From Oceanospirillaceae bacterium (GTDB taxonomy: Bacteria; Pseudomonadota; Gammaproteobacteria; Pseudomonadales; Balneatricaceae), in NCBI GenBank assembly GCA_013215505.1, contig JABSQZ010000026.1, positions 24,291 through 88,290 of the forward strand: a stretch of 64,000 nt of DNA, written 5' to 3'. Below the pieces are notes generated by a model. That model did no database searches and was not told the DNA's origin. It saw nothing but the letters and a program-made list of their open reading frames with translations. Positions 16,998 through 26,755 of this stretch are shown in pieces. Both the position numbers and the translations under genes were made by a program. Each line of letters opens with the position of its first letter. Position 1 is the stretch's first letter.

Positions 16998-17378
16998 CTA
17001 GCTTATCCAGGGCATAGGGTTTTTGCTGATAGCTACGCTTGCCATATAACCAATAAAACACAGTGCTATCAGTAGCATGCCTATCCTGGAAGCAACACTT
17101 TTCTGGCCTTTAATGGCCAGGGTGCCAAACATTATGTAGCCAAATAAGCCGATAATTTTGGCGCTCAACCAATGGTCGGTGATTGGGTATTGCCCAATCA
17201 ACAGCATCAAACCAATGGCGCTCAAAATCAACAAGGTATCTATGGCATGTGGTAGAATTTTGGCCCACTTTTTTTGTAGCCATTGGGCATCGACGGTGAC
17301 CGCGATAGTGCGGATGATCAATAGGCTGACACTGATCAGCATCAAACTTAAGTGGCTGTGTTTAAATATTAAATACAT
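16998..17378 (-). CDS. SirB2-like membrane protein
   Basis: This 126-residue protein has four hydrophobic helices at about residues 9-25, 45-61, 75-92 and 98-117. The opening MYLIFKHSHLSLMLISVSLLIIR and the helix containing KILPHAIDTLLILSAI are typical of the SirB2 family (PF04247). The name comes from a presumed regulator of Salmonella invasion genes, but the biochemical function is not known. In other proteobacteria it often lies near genes for peptide release or cofactors; here it lies next to moeA in the opposite orientation. Confidence 0.82.
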   Translation of the reverse strand: MYLIFKHSHLSLMLISVSLLIIRTIAVTVDAQWLQKKWAKILPHAIDTLLILSAIGLMLLIGQYPITDHWLSAKIIGLFGYIMFGTLAIKGQKSVASRIGMLLIALCFIGYMASVAISKNPMPWIS

Positions 17379-17542
17379 ATTTTTTGGCTCGCTCCGGTGA
17401 AGTCTAAAGATTAGTTATGCAATGAGCCCTATATTGAGCCCTGAATTATCTACTGCTGGTATTGAAGCCGAGGAATGGGCGCTGCCAACAGCTAAGATTA
17501 GTACAATAGCAGTGATTTTAACTGCTTACGACGAGAATAGAC

Positions 17543-18778
17543 ATGACTGAAGTTGTAGCAAAGACAGATTTTAAAATTAAACCATTGATACCGGTTACTC
17601 AGGCACTGGAGAATCTGCTGGCGGATGCGAAAACCGATCTGCTTGTCGAGCAAGTGGACTTAAAGAGTGCTCTGGGTCGGACATTGGCGGAGCGACCGAT
17701 AGCGCTAGTCGATGTGCCACCGCAAGATAACAGCAGTATGGATGGTTATGCGGTCGCTATGATCAGTTTAAATGCACAGGGCAGTACTATTTTACCGCTG
17801 TCTCAGAGGATTGCCGCGGGAGACGATCCACAGCCATTGGCAGCGGGTACTGTCGCCAGAATATTTACCGGGGCTGAAATTCCTCTGGGTGCAGACGCAG
17901 TAATAATGCAAGAGCAAGTGAGCGTGGATCAGGCTGGCGTGCACTTACCGGACTCGATTAATGACCGGCAAAATATTCGGCCCAGAGGGCAAGATTTGCT
18001 GAGCGGCGAAATTTTACAGCCAGTGGGTAAAAAATTACAAGCGGCAGATATCGGTGTACTGGCGTCGGCGGGGATCGCCAACGTATCAGTCTACAGGGCA
18101 TTGAAAATTGCAATACTGTCGACCGGTGATGAGTTACTAGAGCCGGGTGACCCGGTGGCCCCAGGTAAAATTTACAACTCCAACCGAGCGATGTTAACGG
18201 CTTTAATTCAACAGTTGGGAATGCAAGTTGTAGACATAGGTAAGGTCGCCGACACTTTTGCTGCGACGCGACAGGCGCTGGCAAAAGCTGCGGACTGTGC
18301 GGACCTGATTATCAGTACCGGTGGGGTCTCTGTCGGTGAGGAAGATCATATCAAGGCAGCGGTGGACAGCTTAGGCGCGCTGGATATGTGGCGGATTAAA
18401 TTAAAACCTGGTAAACCGCTGGCTTACGGCAGAGTCAAAGGCACGCCAATTTTTGGCTTGCCAGGTAATCCCGCATCGGCACTGATAACTTTTTGTCTGT
18501 TCGCCAGGCCCTACATGACTAAACTACAGGGAGGGCTAGTGGTTAAGCCTCTGAGTTTTAAGGTAATCGCAGCTTTTGAACATTTAAAGGCGGGCAGCAG
18601 AGAAGAGTATTTGCGTGCGATCTATAATGACGGTGAAGTACAGCCGTTCAAAAACCAGAGTTCCGGGATGCTCTCCACTGCCAGTCGTGCCAATGGTTTA
18701 ATAGTGATACCTGTAGATGCAGTGATCCAACGCGGTGAGCTGGTGGATTTTATTCCCTTTTCTGAGCTATTGGCCTAA
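17543..18778 (+). CDS. moeA: Molybdopterin molybdenumtransferase
   Basis: MoeA inserts molybdate into adenylylated molybdopterin, the last general step of molybdenum cofactor synthesis. The 411 residues match E. coli MoeA (411). Landmarks are PPQDNSSMDGYAV near residue 62, RIFTGAEIPLGADAVIMQEQ, RPRGQDLLSGE, the MoCF domain ILSTGDELLEPG, STGGVSVGEEDHIK, and LKPGKPLAYGRV followed by GLPGNPASAL. The C-terminal domain IV runs from about residue 330. It is followed at 119 bp by an acyltransferase gene that overlaps moaC, so the molybdenum genes are probably partly co-transcribed. Confidence 0.95.
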   Translation: MTEVVAKTDFKIKPLIPVTQALENLLADAKTDLLVEQVDLKSALGRTLAERPIALVDVPPQDNSSMDGYAVAMISLNAQGSTILPLSQRIAAGDDPQPLAAGTVARIFTGAEIPLGADAVIMQEQVSVDQAGVHLPDSINDRQNIRPRGQDLLSGEILQPVGKKLQAADIGVLASAGIANVSVYRALKIAILSTGDELLEPGDPVAPGKIYNSNRAMLTALIQQLGMQVVDIGKVADTFAATRQALAKAADCADLIISTGGVSVGEEDHIKAAVDSLGALDMWRIKLKPGKPLAYGRVKGTPIFGLPGNPASALITFCLFARPYMTKLQGGLVVKPLSFKVIAAFEHLKAGSREEYLRAIYNDGEVQPFKNQSSGMLSTASRANGLIVIPVDAVIQRGELVDFIPFSELLA

Positions 18779-18897
18779 AAAACGTCGACTAGAGAGCGGG
18801 GATTGACACAACCGCTCCTATATTAGTCAAAAAAGTGCAATGACTGCTGTGAACGGCTAGAATAGGCGGCTTTATATCAGCCAGGTTTAATAGCCCC

Positions 18898-20040
18898 GTG
18901 AACTCTAATCAAGATCCCTACAGTGATATTCGTCCCTATAAAGATACTGAAGTGTCAGCCGTTCTCGATGCCTTGCTGCATAACAACGAGCTGGTTGGCG
19001 CGCTCTCTCAGTATAAGTTTCCGAAATTCTACCAATGGCTGCCGCGACTGACTAAATCAGTAGTACGCATTGGCATGGCCAGGCAATTTGGCGATATAGA
19101 GACAGTGCGAGACTTTCAGTCACTGGTGGCTGAATTTATGCAGAAGATGATCGGCCGTACTACCAGCAAAATTACCTGTTCAGGGATTGAGAATTTGCAG
19201 CAAGACGGCGCCTATTTGTTTATCTCCAATCATCGTGATATTGCAATGGATCCCGCTTTCGTCAATTGGATGTTGTACCACAAGAAAATGCAGACAGTGC
19301 GCATCGCTATAGGTGATAACTTACTGAAGAAAGAGTACGTATCAGATCTGATGCGTCTGAATAAAAGCTTTATCGTCAAGCGATCGGCCAAGGCGCCGCG
19401 GGAAATGATGAAAGCCCTTACCCAATTGTCTTCCTATATCGATCATAGCGTGGTGGTTGATGAGGCTTCTATCTGGATAGCGCAGCGCGAGGGGCGGGCC
19501 AAAGATGGCGATGACAAAACCGATGCGGCGCTGCTGAAAATGCTATATATGTCACAGCGCAAGCAGCGTTCATTTGCGCAAATGACCCAGCGCTTAAACA
19601 TAGTTCCGGTCTCTATTTCTTACGAGTTTGACCCCTGCGACAATGCCAAAGCCAAAGAGCTGGCGATAAAGGCCGCGGGAGACACTTACATTAAGAGTGA
19701 GTTTGAAGATATTGAGAGCATAGTGGCAGGCATCACCGGCTTTAAAGGCCAGGTACATGTACATTTTGGCGATGTGCTCGCCGGTGATGTTGAGACGCCC
19801 GCCGAGTTGGCGTTAGTGATAGATGAAAAAATTCAAGGCAATTATAAATTACATGATTCAAATCTGATTGCCGCCGGGCAGTTAGAGAACATGAGTGAGC
19901 AACAACAGCGCCAGTTTGAATCCAGGTTTTCCGGGCTGACGGACGCCGAAAAAGCAATTGCTATAACCAGTTACGCCAAGCCTTACTTTAATCAGCAGCA
20001 ATATTCTCAGAATAATACCCAGGAGAACAGCGATGTCTAA
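18898..20040 (+). CDS. Glycerol-phosphate acyltransferase-like protein (PlsC superfamily)
   Basis: This 380-residue protein belongs to the LPLAT superfamily, which transfers acyl chains to glycerol-phosphate acceptors at the inner membrane. The acceptor motif is [16 protein letters not shown] at about residues 108-123, with five rather than four residues between His and Asp, as seen in a distinct subgroup. The region before it (about 1-100) is soluble and family-specific. The start is a GTG at 18898 with a weak upstream AGG; an alternative is not obvious. Its stop lies inside moaC (8-bp overlap), so it is translationally coupled to the molybdenum genes although the two pathways are not known to be linked. 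Confidence 0.78.
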   Translation: MNSNQDPYSDIRPYKDTEVSAVLDALLHNNELVGALSQYKFPKFYQWLPRLTKSVVRIGMARQFGDIETVRDFQSLVAEFMQKMIGRTTSKITCSGIENLQQDGAYLFISNHRDIAMDPAFVNWMLYHKKMQTVRIAIGDNLLKKEYVSDLMRLNKSFIVKRSAKAPREMMKALTQLSSYIDHSVVVDEASIWIAQREGRAKDGDDKTDAALLKMLYMSQRKQRSFAQMTQRLNIVPVSISYEFDPCDNAKAKELAIKAAGDTYIKSEFEDIESIVAGITGFKGQVHVHFGDVLAGDVETPAELALVIDEKIQGNYKLHDSNLIAAGQLENMSEQQQRQFESRFSGLTDAEKAIAITSYAKPYFNQQQYSQNNTQENSDV

Positions 20041-20512
20041 GCTGACCCATTTAGATGCCGATGGCAATGCGCAGATGGTTGATGTAACTGAAAAAGCAGT
20101 GACTACCAGAGAAGCCAGCGCCTACGCCGAAGTGCACATGTTGCCGCAGACGCTCGCCTTGATTGCCAGTGGCGGTCACAAAAAAGGTGATGTGTTGGCG
20201 GTGGCCAGAATTGCCGGAATCATGGCGGCGAAAAAGACCAGTGAATTGATTCCGATGTGTCATCCGTTAATGTTGACCAAAGTGAATGTTGACTTAGAGT
20301 TGCAGGCGGATAATAACTTGGTCGCTATTACTGCTACTTGTCGCCTGTCTGGGCAGACGGGGGTGGAGATGGAGGCGCTAACGGCAGCGAGCACTGCGGC
20401 ATTGACTATTTACGATATGTGTAAAGCCGTGGATAAAGGCATGCAAGTGCAAAATCTAAAATTGCTGGAAAAGCTTGGTGGTAAGAGCGGTCACTGGCGG
20501 GCGGAGAGTTGA
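20033..20512 (+). CDS. moaC: Cyclic pyranopterin monophosphate synthase
   Basis: MoaC, with MoaA, makes cyclic pyranopterin monophosphate from GTP in molybdenum cofactor synthesis. The 159 residues match the family (E. coli 161). Motifs are [35 protein letters not shown] followed by the catalytic region [25 protein letters not shown] and [10 protein letters not shown]. The ATG at 20033 overlaps the acyltransferase stop, and CAGGAGAACAG lies upstream. No moaA is in the window. Confidence 0.96.
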   Translation: MSKLTHLDADGNAQMVDVTEKAVTTREASAYAEVHMLPQTLALIASGGHKKGDVLAVARIAGIMAAKKTSELIPMCHPLMLTKVNVDLELQADNNLVAITATCRLSGQTGVEMEALTAASTAALTIYDMCKAVDKGMQVQNLKLLEKLGGKSGHWRAES

Positions 20513-20514
20513 GT

Positions 20515-20769
20515 GTGATTAAAATTATTTATTTTGCCAGTATCCGCGAGCAACTGGGATTGGGCGATGAGTCGCTGGCTATTCCACCAGGGGTACTCAA
20601 TGTAGCGGATCTGTCCGACTGGTTGCAACGTGAGCGCGGCGAGCAGTGGAGCGCGGCACTGGGCAATATCAGCACCTTATATGCGGTAAATCAAGAGATG
20701 GTCAATGCCCGGCACTTATTGCAGGAAGGTGATGAAGTGGCCTTTTTTCCACCGGTCACTGGTGGTTAA
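20515..20769 (+). CDS. moaD: Molybdopterin synthase sulfur-carrier subunit
   Basis: MoaD is the ubiquitin-like small subunit of molybdopterin synthase; its C-terminal Gly-Gly carries the thiocarboxylate. The GTG at 20515 is favoured by GGAG eight bases upstream; a TTG at 20509 overlaps the moaC stop. It has 84 residues and ends FFPPVTGG, as required. The large subunit gene moaE, which normally follows, is not here and must be elsewhere if the pathway works. Confidence 0.93.
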   Translation: MIKIIYFASIREQLGLGDESLAIPPGVLNVADLSDWLQRERGEQWSAALGNISTLYAVNQEMVNARHLLQEGDEVAFFPPVTGG

Positions 20770-20795
20770 ATCAGTTGCTCTATTAGGATACTAAA

Positions 20796-21527
20796 GTGAA
20801 TAAAGTTGTAAATTTTTTACGCGCCATTGTCTATTACACAGCCTTTTATCTGGCGACTATAGTGCATGGTTTGATTTGTGTAATTGTCGCTCGCTGGTTG
20901 CCATTTGAGCGCCGTTTTCGTTTTGTCACTACGCTCAATTTCTTCTATGTTTTCTGGGTGCGCGCCTGCTGCGGTATCAAAGTGAAAGTGGAGGGCCGGG
21001 AAAACTTGCCTGAAGAGGGTGCTTATGTGGTGATAGCAAATCATCAGAGCGAGTGGGAAACTATTTATTTTCAAACCTTGATTCGGCCTCAGTCAATTGT
21101 CTTAAAACAAGAGTTGCTGAAGATTCCTTTCTTCGGTTGGGCGCTGGCGCTACTAGAGCCCATCGCTATAGATCGCAGTAAAAAGCGTGGTGCCTTGAAG
21201 CAGTTGTTAGGTCAGGGCAAGGAGCGGCTGGAGCGCGGTGTGCCAGTAATTATTTTCCCACAAGGCACACGTCTTCCCACAGGGGAAATGGGCGTGTTCA
21301 ATAAAGGTGGGGCCATGCTGGCTGCCAGTGCCGCGGTACCACTTGTGCCAATGGCGCACAATGCCGGGTTGCTTTGGCCGGGCAAAACGCTGTTGAAAAA
21401 GCCAGGTACTATTACCTTGAGAATTGGCAAACCCATCGCCACCCAAGACCGGGGTGTCAGTGACCTGCACTTAGAGTCGGTTGAATGGCTGAAAGCGCAG
21501 ATGCAAGAGTTGGATCAGCTGACCTAG
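20796..21527 (+). CDS. 1-acylglycerol-3-phosphate acyltransferase
   Basis: This PlsC-family enzyme acylates lysophosphatidic acid to phosphatidic acid. The 243 residues match PlsC. An N-terminal hydrophobic segment (residues about 8-32) anchors it. Motif I is VVIANHQSEWETI, where the usual aspartate of HxxxxD is glutamate, as in a known PlsC subgroup. Motif III is IIFPQGTR and the last motif is VPLVPMAHNAG. The GTG start has AGGA seven bases upstream. It follows moaD by 26 bp and may be in the same transcript. Confidence 0.9.
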   Translation: MNKVVNFLRAIVYYTAFYLATIVHGLICVIVARWLPFERRFRFVTTLNFFYVFWVRACCGIKVKVEGRENLPEEGAYVVIANHQSEWETIYFQTLIRPQSIVLKQELLKIPFFGWALALLEPIAIDRSKKRGALKQLLGQGKERLERGVPVIIFPQGTRLPTGEMGVFNKGGAMLAASAAVPLVPMAHNAGLLWPGKTLLKKPGTITLRIGKPIATQDRGVSDLHLESVEWLKAQMQELDQLT

Positions 21528-21711
21528 CTGAAAAGTTGTTTTACCATTAAGATTGGCGCCAATCCAGCCTCAGCGGCTGGTTCCTGCTTCAATACGCTGT
21601 GGGTTATGCTGATTTTATAGCTATGGCGTGTAACTGTCGTGTGCTTGTCGTGTCGCTGTCAGCAGATACATTTTAATCTGTGTCTCTCACAACAGGAAGC
21701 GGAGTTTTAAT

Positions 21712-22404
21712 ATGTCAATTTCCAAACAGCAGATAAAATTATTACGTAGAGAGCGCGGTTGGTCACAGGAACAGTTGGCGGCAATCAGCGGGCTCAGTAC
21801 TCGCACAGTGCAGAGAATAGAAAGCAGCGGTGACTGTTCGCTGGATTCCAGCATGGCGCTGGCATCTGCCTTCGAGATCTCCCCGGCTGAGCTGAATAAT
21901 CACCAAGCTAAGGCCGAGGAATTGCCAAGTGTGGAATTCGAACTGGCGGGAATTTTAGGGTATTTGTCTATTCTGGTGGGTCTGCCTGTGCTCTTTTACA
22001 GTTTTACCAATACTTATGGGGTATGGGAAATAGCCACAGTTTCAATTATTGATGGCCTGGTTTTGATGCTGTCATGTAATTCGCTGGGGGTAAAAGAGAC
22101 GCTGAGTTTCTTTAGTAACAGTTTAACTAAAATAAACTCTCAGACTAAAATTGGCAGCTTCAACAACACAATTGTTCATGCAAAACACATCTGCCAATAT
22201 TTGTATACTGTGGCTTTTGTAACAGCACTGGTGTATTTGCTGACTATTACCCTGCACGCACCTGAGAGGGCAGCGAATATAAATGTGCTCCTGGTTGAGA
22301 TGATGATGCCGATTCTGTATGCAATACTGCTGGCAGAATTCTGGATCAGGCCCTACAAACACAAACTGGAGCAGCAGTTAGCGAAACAACTCAGCGGCAG
22401 TTAA
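21712..22404 (+). CDS. XRE-type HTH protein with membrane segments
   Basis: This 230-residue protein begins with a clear XRE helix-turn-helix (residues about 5-60: QIKLLRRERGWSQEQLAAI, GLSTRTVQRIESSG). The C-terminal 150 residues hold about four hydrophobic segments (residues about 79-98, 103-120, 160-180 and 190-208), so it is probably a membrane-anchored regulator. The architecture of HTH plus membrane segments occurs in stress and envelope regulators, but I do not recognise a named family. It has its own ribosome site (GGAAGCGGAG) and a downstream hairpin terminator. Confidence 0.78.
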   Translation: MSISKQQIKLLRRERGWSQEQLAAISGLSTRTVQRIESSGDCSLDSSMALASAFEISPAELNNHQAKAEELPSVEFELAGILGYLSILVGLPVLFYSFTNTYGVWEIATVSIIDGLVLMLSCNSLGVKETLSFFSNSLTKINSQTKIGSFNNTIVHAKHICQYLYTVAFVTALVYLLTITLHAPERAANINVLLVEMMMPILYAILLAEFWIRPYKHKLEQQLAKQLSGS

Positions 22405-22414
22405 ATCGGCAGGC

Positions 22415-22454
22415 GGCAAATGCGCTTTTCATTAGCATTTGTCGCGACTTTTTT
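22415..22454 (+). terminator. Hairpin terminator after the XRE-membrane gene
   Basis: GGCAAATGC pairs with GCATTTGTC (nine pairs, one G-U) around an 11-base loop; a six-T run follows five bases later at 22449-22454. Confidence 0.6.
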
Positions 22455-22485
22455 CGCTGAGGTTTCAGTCTAAAGTGCAGAGGCT

Positions 22486-22824
22486 TTATTGGTCGCGCGT
22501 CAGCACTTCCAGTAATTCAATTTCAAAACACAAATCAGAATTCGCCGGGATCTTGTCACCCATTTTGCGTTCGCCGTAAGCCAGTGCAGCTGGGACCAGC
22601 AGTTTGCGTTTACCTCCTACCTGCATGCCCATTATTCCCTGATCCCAACCTTTAATCACCCGGCCTGTGCCAATAACGCACTGGAATGGCTGGCCGCGGT
22701 CATAGGAGGAATCAAATGGGCTGCCATCTGCGAGAAAGCCACGATACTGGGTGGTGATTAAGGCCCCTTTAACCGCTTCCTTGCCCTCGCCAACCACTAA
22801 ATCTATTATTTGTAAATCTGTCAT
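22486..22824 (-). CDS. FKBP-type peptidyl-prolyl cis-trans isomerase
   Basis: This 112-residue protein is a single FKBP domain that speeds proline isomerisation in proteins. Motifs include TTQYRGFLADGSPFDSSYDRG, FQCVIGTGRVIKGWDQGIMGMQVGGKRKLLVP, ALAYGERKMG and DLCFEIELL, each typical of the FkpA/FKBP core. No signal peptide is present, so it is cytoplasmic. The ATG at 22824 is favoured over 22830 because AAGAGAG then sits at proper distance. It lies after fabB in the same orientation but beyond a terminator. Confidence 0.9.
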   Translation of the reverse strand: MTDLQIIDLVVGEGKEAVKGALITTQYRGFLADGSPFDSSYDRGQPFQCVIGTGRVIKGWDQGIMGMQVGGKRKLLVPAALAYGERKMGDKIPANSDLCFEIELLEVLTRDQ

Positions 22825-22921
22825 TTGCATCTCTCTTGTAGAGGCTATAGCGGCCTCGGCTTAGCTAAAATAGTCATAAAGAAGCGGCCGATAAAATCGC
22901 CACTGAGTAATCCTGCGGGCA

Positions 22922-22951
22922 CAAAAAAGCCTCATCACTGAGGCTTTTTAA
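22922..22951 (-). terminator. Bidirectional-looking terminator after fabB
   Basis: AAAAAAGCCTCA and TGAGGCTTTTT flank a TCAC loop. On the minus strand it ends the fabA-fabB transcript 20 bases after the fabB stop and separates it from the FKBP gene. Confidence 0.88.
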
Positions 22952-22970
22952 AAGCTTTATGGCTGTAAGC

Positions 22971-24185
22971 TTAAATCTTTTGGAATACCAAAGTAGAGTT
23001 AGTACCGCCAAAGCCAAAGCTGTTAGACATCACACGCTGCAGATCAACGCCGTCTTTGCGCTCTTGCACAATAGGCAGGCCCGCAGCTTCTGGATCCACT
23101 TCTTCAATATTCGCAGATGCGCAAATGAAGTTGTGCTGTTGCATCAATATGCAGTAAATAGCTTCCTGAACACCCGTTGCACCTAGTGAATGGCCAGTCA
23201 GGGACTTAGTCGAGCTCACAGGAGGCATGTTGTCGCCAAAGGTCTGTTTCATGGCCTTAAGCTCCTGCATGTCTCCAGCGGGAGTAGAAGTGCCGTGAGA
23301 GTTGATGTAGTCGATATCGCCATCGACGGTGCTCATCGCCTGCTGCATGCAGCGTACAGCGCCTTCACCGGAGGGAGCGACCATATCATAGCCATCGGAT
23401 GTGGCACCATAGCCCACTAGCTCAGCGTAAATTTTAGCGCCACGAGCTTTGGCGTGTTCATACTCTTCGATAACCAGCATGCCACCGCCGCCAGCGATGA
23501 CAAAACCATCGCGGTTGGCATCGTAGGCACGTGATGCTTTTTCAGGGGTCTCGTTGTACTTGCTAGAGAGGGCGCCCATGGCATCAAACATAACACTCAG
23601 GGACCAGTGTAACTCTTCACCACCACCGGCAAAGACGATGTCTTGCTTGCCCAGCTGAATCTGCTCCATCGCATTGCCAATACAGTGTGCGCTGGTGGCG
23701 CAAGCTGAAGTGATAGAGTAGTTGACGCCCTTGATTTTGAAAGGAGTCGCCAGACAAGCTGATACAGTGCTGCCCATAGTGCGAGTGACGCGATACGGGC
23801 CGACACGACGCACACCTTTGTTGCGCAAAATATCAGCAGCTTCGATGATGTCAGCAGAAGAGGCCCCGCCAGATCCGGCGATTAAACCAGTGCGGACGTT
23901 AGAAATTTGATCTTCGCTTAAACCGGCATCTTCTACTGCTTGCTGCATGGAAACGTACGCGTACGCTGCGGCATTACCCATAAAACGGCGCAGTTTGCGG
24001 TCGATCAATGTTTCGATATCGAAGTCTTCGATGCTGCCAGCAACATGGCTGCGAAAGCCCATCTCTTTGTATTCTTCTTGGAACTTGATTCCAGAGCGGC
24101 CAGTTTTTAGCGACTCTAAAACTTCTTCTTTATCTTTGCCTATGCAAGATACGATGCCCATACCTGTAACTACTACGCGTTTCAT
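22971..24185 (-). CDS. fabB: 3-oxoacyl-ACP synthase I
   Basis: FabB condenses malonyl-ACP with cis-3-decenoyl-ACP and is needed for unsaturated fatty acids. The 404 residues match E. coli FabB (406) end to end. The active-site cysteine is Cys162 in [15 protein letters not shown]. The two catalytic histidines lie in [11 protein letters not shown] (about residue 297) and [12 protein letters not shown] (about 332). [10 protein letters not shown] and [15 protein letters not shown] are also present. It lies 41 bp downstream of fabA in one operon, the classic anaerobic pathway for unsaturated fatty acids. Confidence 0.98.
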   Translation of the reverse strand: MKRVVVTGMGIVSCIGKDKEEVLESLKTGRSGIKFQEEYKEMGFRSHVAGSIEDFDIETLIDRKLRRFMGNAAAYAYVSMQQAVEDAGLSEDQISNVRTGLIAGSGGASSADIIEAADILRNKGVRRVGPYRVTRTMGSTVSACLATPFKIKGVNYSITSACATSAHCIGNAMEQIQLGKQDIVFAGGGEELHWSLSVMFDAMGALSSKYNETPEKASRAYDANRDGFVIAGGGGMLVIEEYEHAKARGAKIYAELVGYGATSDGYDMVAPSGEGAVRCMQQAMSTVDGDIDYINSHGTSTPAGDMQELKAMKQTFGDNMPPVSSTKSLTGHSLGATGVQEAIYCILMQQHNFICASANIEEVDPEAAGLPIVQERKDGVDLQRVMSNSFGFGGTNSTLVFQKI

Positions 24186-24226
24186 TGGGTATCTCCTGTC
24201 AAAAATGTCGTTGCGAATAATGTAAC

Positions 24227-24742
24227 TTAAAAATCATCGGTAGATTGGAAAAGGCCAACTTTTAAGTCTTTTGCCGAATAGATTTCTTTGCCGTCAACTA
24301 GCATTGTAGCATCTGCGATGCCCATGATTAACCTGCGTTCAATCAATCGCTTGATGGTGATTTTGTAGGTCACTTTTTTAGCAGTAGGCAGCACTTGACC
24401 AAAGAATTTCACTTCACCAGATCCCAGTGCACGGCCTTTACCAGGATTGCCTTTCCAGCCCAAGTAAAATCCAACCAGCTGCCACATTGCATCTAAGCCA
24501 AGACAGCCAGGCATAACAGGGTCAGTTGGGAAGTGGCAGTCAAAAAACCATAGCTCGGGGTTGATGTCCAGCTCGGCGATGATCTCGCCCTTGCCAAACT
24601 CACCACCATCAGCACTGATTTCAGTGATGCGATCCATCATTAACATGTTGCCTACAGGAAGACGGGCGTTGCCAAGGCCAAACATGTCACCATTGCCACA
24701 GCTTAGTAGCTCGTCGCGATTAAATGAAGAAGGTCTAGTCAT
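24227..24742 (-). CDS. fabA: 3-hydroxydecanoyl-ACP dehydratase/isomerase
   Basis: FabA dehydrates 3-hydroxydecanoyl-ACP and isomerises the product to the cis-3 form, the branch point to unsaturated fatty acids. Reading from the ATG at 24742 ([13 protein letters not shown]) gives 171 residues, as in E. coli (172); the upstream ATG at 24760 adds unconserved residues. The catalytic His70 lies in [16 protein letters not shown] and Asp84 in [16 protein letters not shown], at the same positions as in E. coli. It precedes fabB. Confidence 0.98.
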   Translation of the reverse strand: MTRPSSFNRDELLSCGNGDMFGLGNARLPVGNMLMMDRITEISADGGEFGKGEIIAELDINPELWFFDCHFPTDPVMPGCLGLDAMWQLVGFYLGWKGNPGKGRALGSGEVKFFGQVLPTAKKVTYKITIKRLIERRLIMGIADATMLVDGKEIYSAKDLKVGLFQSTDDF

Positions 24743-25098
24743 GTGAAAAAGTATTCTCATCTTATGAATTATCGGCAGATTATACCGATTGTAGTGCGCT
24801 TAGGCACCATTTACCCAAGAAAAATCTGCTATCAGTATTTTTATCCTGATTATTAATAAAATAAACTATCTAAATCAGCGTGTTGAAATGTATTGGTTCA
24901 GACCTGTTGCTCCACTCTGAAGTGACTCTTATAAGAAAAACTGGCCTGTGTGGGGCTGTTTGGTCTGCGTCAGGCAGGTCTCAACAAGGCGGTAAGTGTT
25001 GGTTTGCTGTCAGGAAATGGCGTCAGATGTGATTCGCAGCAGTTGAAAATTATCAGCTGCTGCGCTTTGCAGTGGTAGATTATTATAGGACTAAAAAT
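24743..25098. other. fabA upstream region with a stable hairpin
   Basis: There is no gene. GCAGCAGTTG (25036-25045) pairs with CAGCTGCTGC (25054-25063), ten pairs with one G-U. It lies about 36 bases past the ispB stop and lacks a T-run on either strand, so it may be a rho-dependent or processing element. The AT-rich part at 24840-24890 probably holds the fabA promoter; I see no convincing FabR/FadR-like operator by eye. Confidence 0.45.
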
Positions 25099-26079
25099 TT
25101 AAGATTTTCGTTCAACAGCAAGCTTGGCCAGGGTGATTAAAGTGTCTTTAAAGCTTGAATCTGCAATACCATCAAGGCATTGGATGGCCAGTTGAGACTG
25201 TTGTTGTGCCTTGCGTTGAGTGTACTCTATGGCACCAGAAGCTTTAACTGCGGCAAGTACGGGTTGCAGGTCTGTCAGGCCGCCCTCGCGAATAGCCTTT
25301 CGGATTAATTTACGGCTTTCTGGGTCGGTTTCTTTCATCGCTTGGATTAAGGGTAGAGTGGCCTTGCCCTCGGCTAGATCATCACCGGTATTTTTGCCCA
25401 TTTCTTCAGCGCTGGATAAATAGTCCATGACGTCATCTATCAACTGAAAAGCGATACCCAGATGACGGCCGTAATTTTGCAGCGCGCTCTGCTGTGTGGT
25501 TGTGGCTCCCGCCAAAACAGCGCCTGTCTCAGTGGCGGCTTCAAACAACATAGCTGTTTTACCGATGATTACTTTCATGTAATCCTCTTCGCTGAGATCG
25601 GGGTTTCTGCTGTTGAGCAGTTGCAAAACCTCTCCTTCTGCAATGACGTTGGTGGCATTGGAAATAATTTTCATTATTTCTAGCTGGCCAATTTCGACCA
25701 TTATCTGAAAGGCGCGAGAGTACAGAAAATCACCGACTAAGACACTGGGGGCGTTACCCCATTTGGCGTTGGCGGTGTCTTTGCCGCGTCTTAAGTCGGA
25801 GTTATCAACAACGTCGTCGTGCAACAGGGTCGCAGTGTGGATAAATTCTATGACAGCGGCCAGTTTAATGTGTTCAGTCTCAGAGCTCTTTGTTGGATAA
25901 TTACAGGCGTTTGTGGCTAGCAATACTAAAAGAGGGCGAAATCTTTTGCCGCCACTTTGTACTATATAGTGGCCAATTTTCTCAACCAGCGGCACATTGG
26001 AACCGAGGTGGTTTATAATGTAATCATTGACGGCGCTGAATTGTGGATATATCTCTGGATTTAGCTGATGTGGCTGCAT
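25099..26079 (-). CDS. ispB: Octaprenyl diphosphate synthase
   Basis: IspB extends farnesyl diphosphate with isopentenyl units to make the side chain of ubiquinone and menaquinone. The 326 residues match the family (E. coli 323). The first Asp-rich motif is LLHDDVVDNSDLRRG (about residues 80-95), the second FQLIDDVMDYLSSAEEMGKNTG in two parts (FQLIDDVMDY, GKNTGDDLAEGK). GGKRFRPLLVLL lies near residue 45. It is divergent from rplU-rpmA, the usual arrangement in gammaproteobacteria. Confidence 0.97.
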   Translation of the reverse strand: MQPHQLNPEIYPQFSAVNDYIINHLGSNVPLVEKIGHYIVQSGGKRFRPLLVLLATNACNYPTKSSETEHIKLAAVIEFIHTATLLHDDVVDNSDLRRGKDTANAKWGNAPSVLVGDFLYSRAFQIMVEIGQLEIMKIISNATNVIAEGEVLQLLNSRNPDLSEEDYMKVIIGKTAMLFEAATETGAVLAGATTTQQSALQNYGRHLGIAFQLIDDVMDYLSSAEEMGKNTGDDLAEGKATLPLIQAMKETDPESRKLIRKAIREGGLTDLQPVLAAVKASGAIEYTQRKAQQQSQLAIQCLDGIADSSFKDTLITLAKLAVERKS

Positions 26080-26421
26080 ATAGAATTATTCGACGTTTTA
26101 TTAGTTAGGCGAATGCTAGGGTGTGGCTAAGTTTCTGTCAAGCTCTGCTCTTGTGTTGTGTGGCAAAATAATCTGTAATCTATTGATATTCAATTATTGC
26201 GCAATCCTTTTTGGGCGAATGGCCAATTATTCAGCCAGGCCTTTTTCCGGTGCCCTTCGTGACGCTGCTTTTAACATTCAATTAGGGCTTGAGCTTTAGC
26301 TACTTTTACTATAAAATCTCGCGCCCTAAGCTTGTCCAACCTTTAGCTCCCTGTTATATGGCAATGCCATTAGAAGCAGGTTCCATTTTAGTAGCCGGGC
26401 AAGCGTAACTTGGAGAGAAAT
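26080..26421 (+). promoter_or_regulatory. ispB-rplU divergent region with candidate rplU promoter
   Basis: TTGAGC (26289-26294) and TAAAAT (26312-26317) are 17 bases apart and would start a transcript whose leader is about 95 bases long. GGAGAGAAAT precedes the rplU start. A ribosomal protein leader structure is possible but I cannot define one by eye. No gene is seen. Confidence 0.45.
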
Positions 26422-26733
26422 ATGTTTGCAGTAATTGTAAGCGGCGGTAAGCAATACCGTGTAGAAGAAGGTCATACTCTGAAATTAGAGAAATTGACTA
26501 TAGAAGCAGGTTCTAGTTTCGATTTTGATCGCGTTCTGATGGTTGGGAATGGCGACGAAATCAAAGTGGGCGAGCCAGTTGTAAGCGGTGCGAAGGTTAC
26601 TGCTGAAGTGGTAAGTCACGGTCGTGGTGAGAAAATTACTATCATCAAGTTCCGTCGTCGTAAGCACTCAATGACACGTCAGGGTCACCGTCAGTGGTAC
26701 ACTGAAGTTAAAATCACAGGCATCAGCGTTTAA
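26422..26733 (+). CDS. rplU: 50S ribosomal protein L21
   Basis: L21 binds 23S rRNA in the large subunit. From the ATG at 26422 ([17 protein letters not shown]) the protein has 103 residues, the same as in E. coli. The ending [23 protein letters not shown] is the conserved RNA-binding tail. GGAGAG lies at correct distance. It is followed at 22 bp by rpmA in the universal rplU-rpmA-obgE order. Confidence 0.98.
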   Translation: MFAVIVSGGKQYRVEEGHTLKLEKLTIEAGSSFDFDRVLMVGNGDEIKVGEPVVSGAKVTAEVVSHGRGEKITIIKFRRRKHSMTRQGHRQWYTEVKITGISV

Positions 26734-26755
26734 GCTGGTATAAAGGAGATAACTC

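Noticed and set aside
25036..25063. Rho-independent terminator for ispB
   Set aside because: The stem is strong but no T-run follows on the minus strand.
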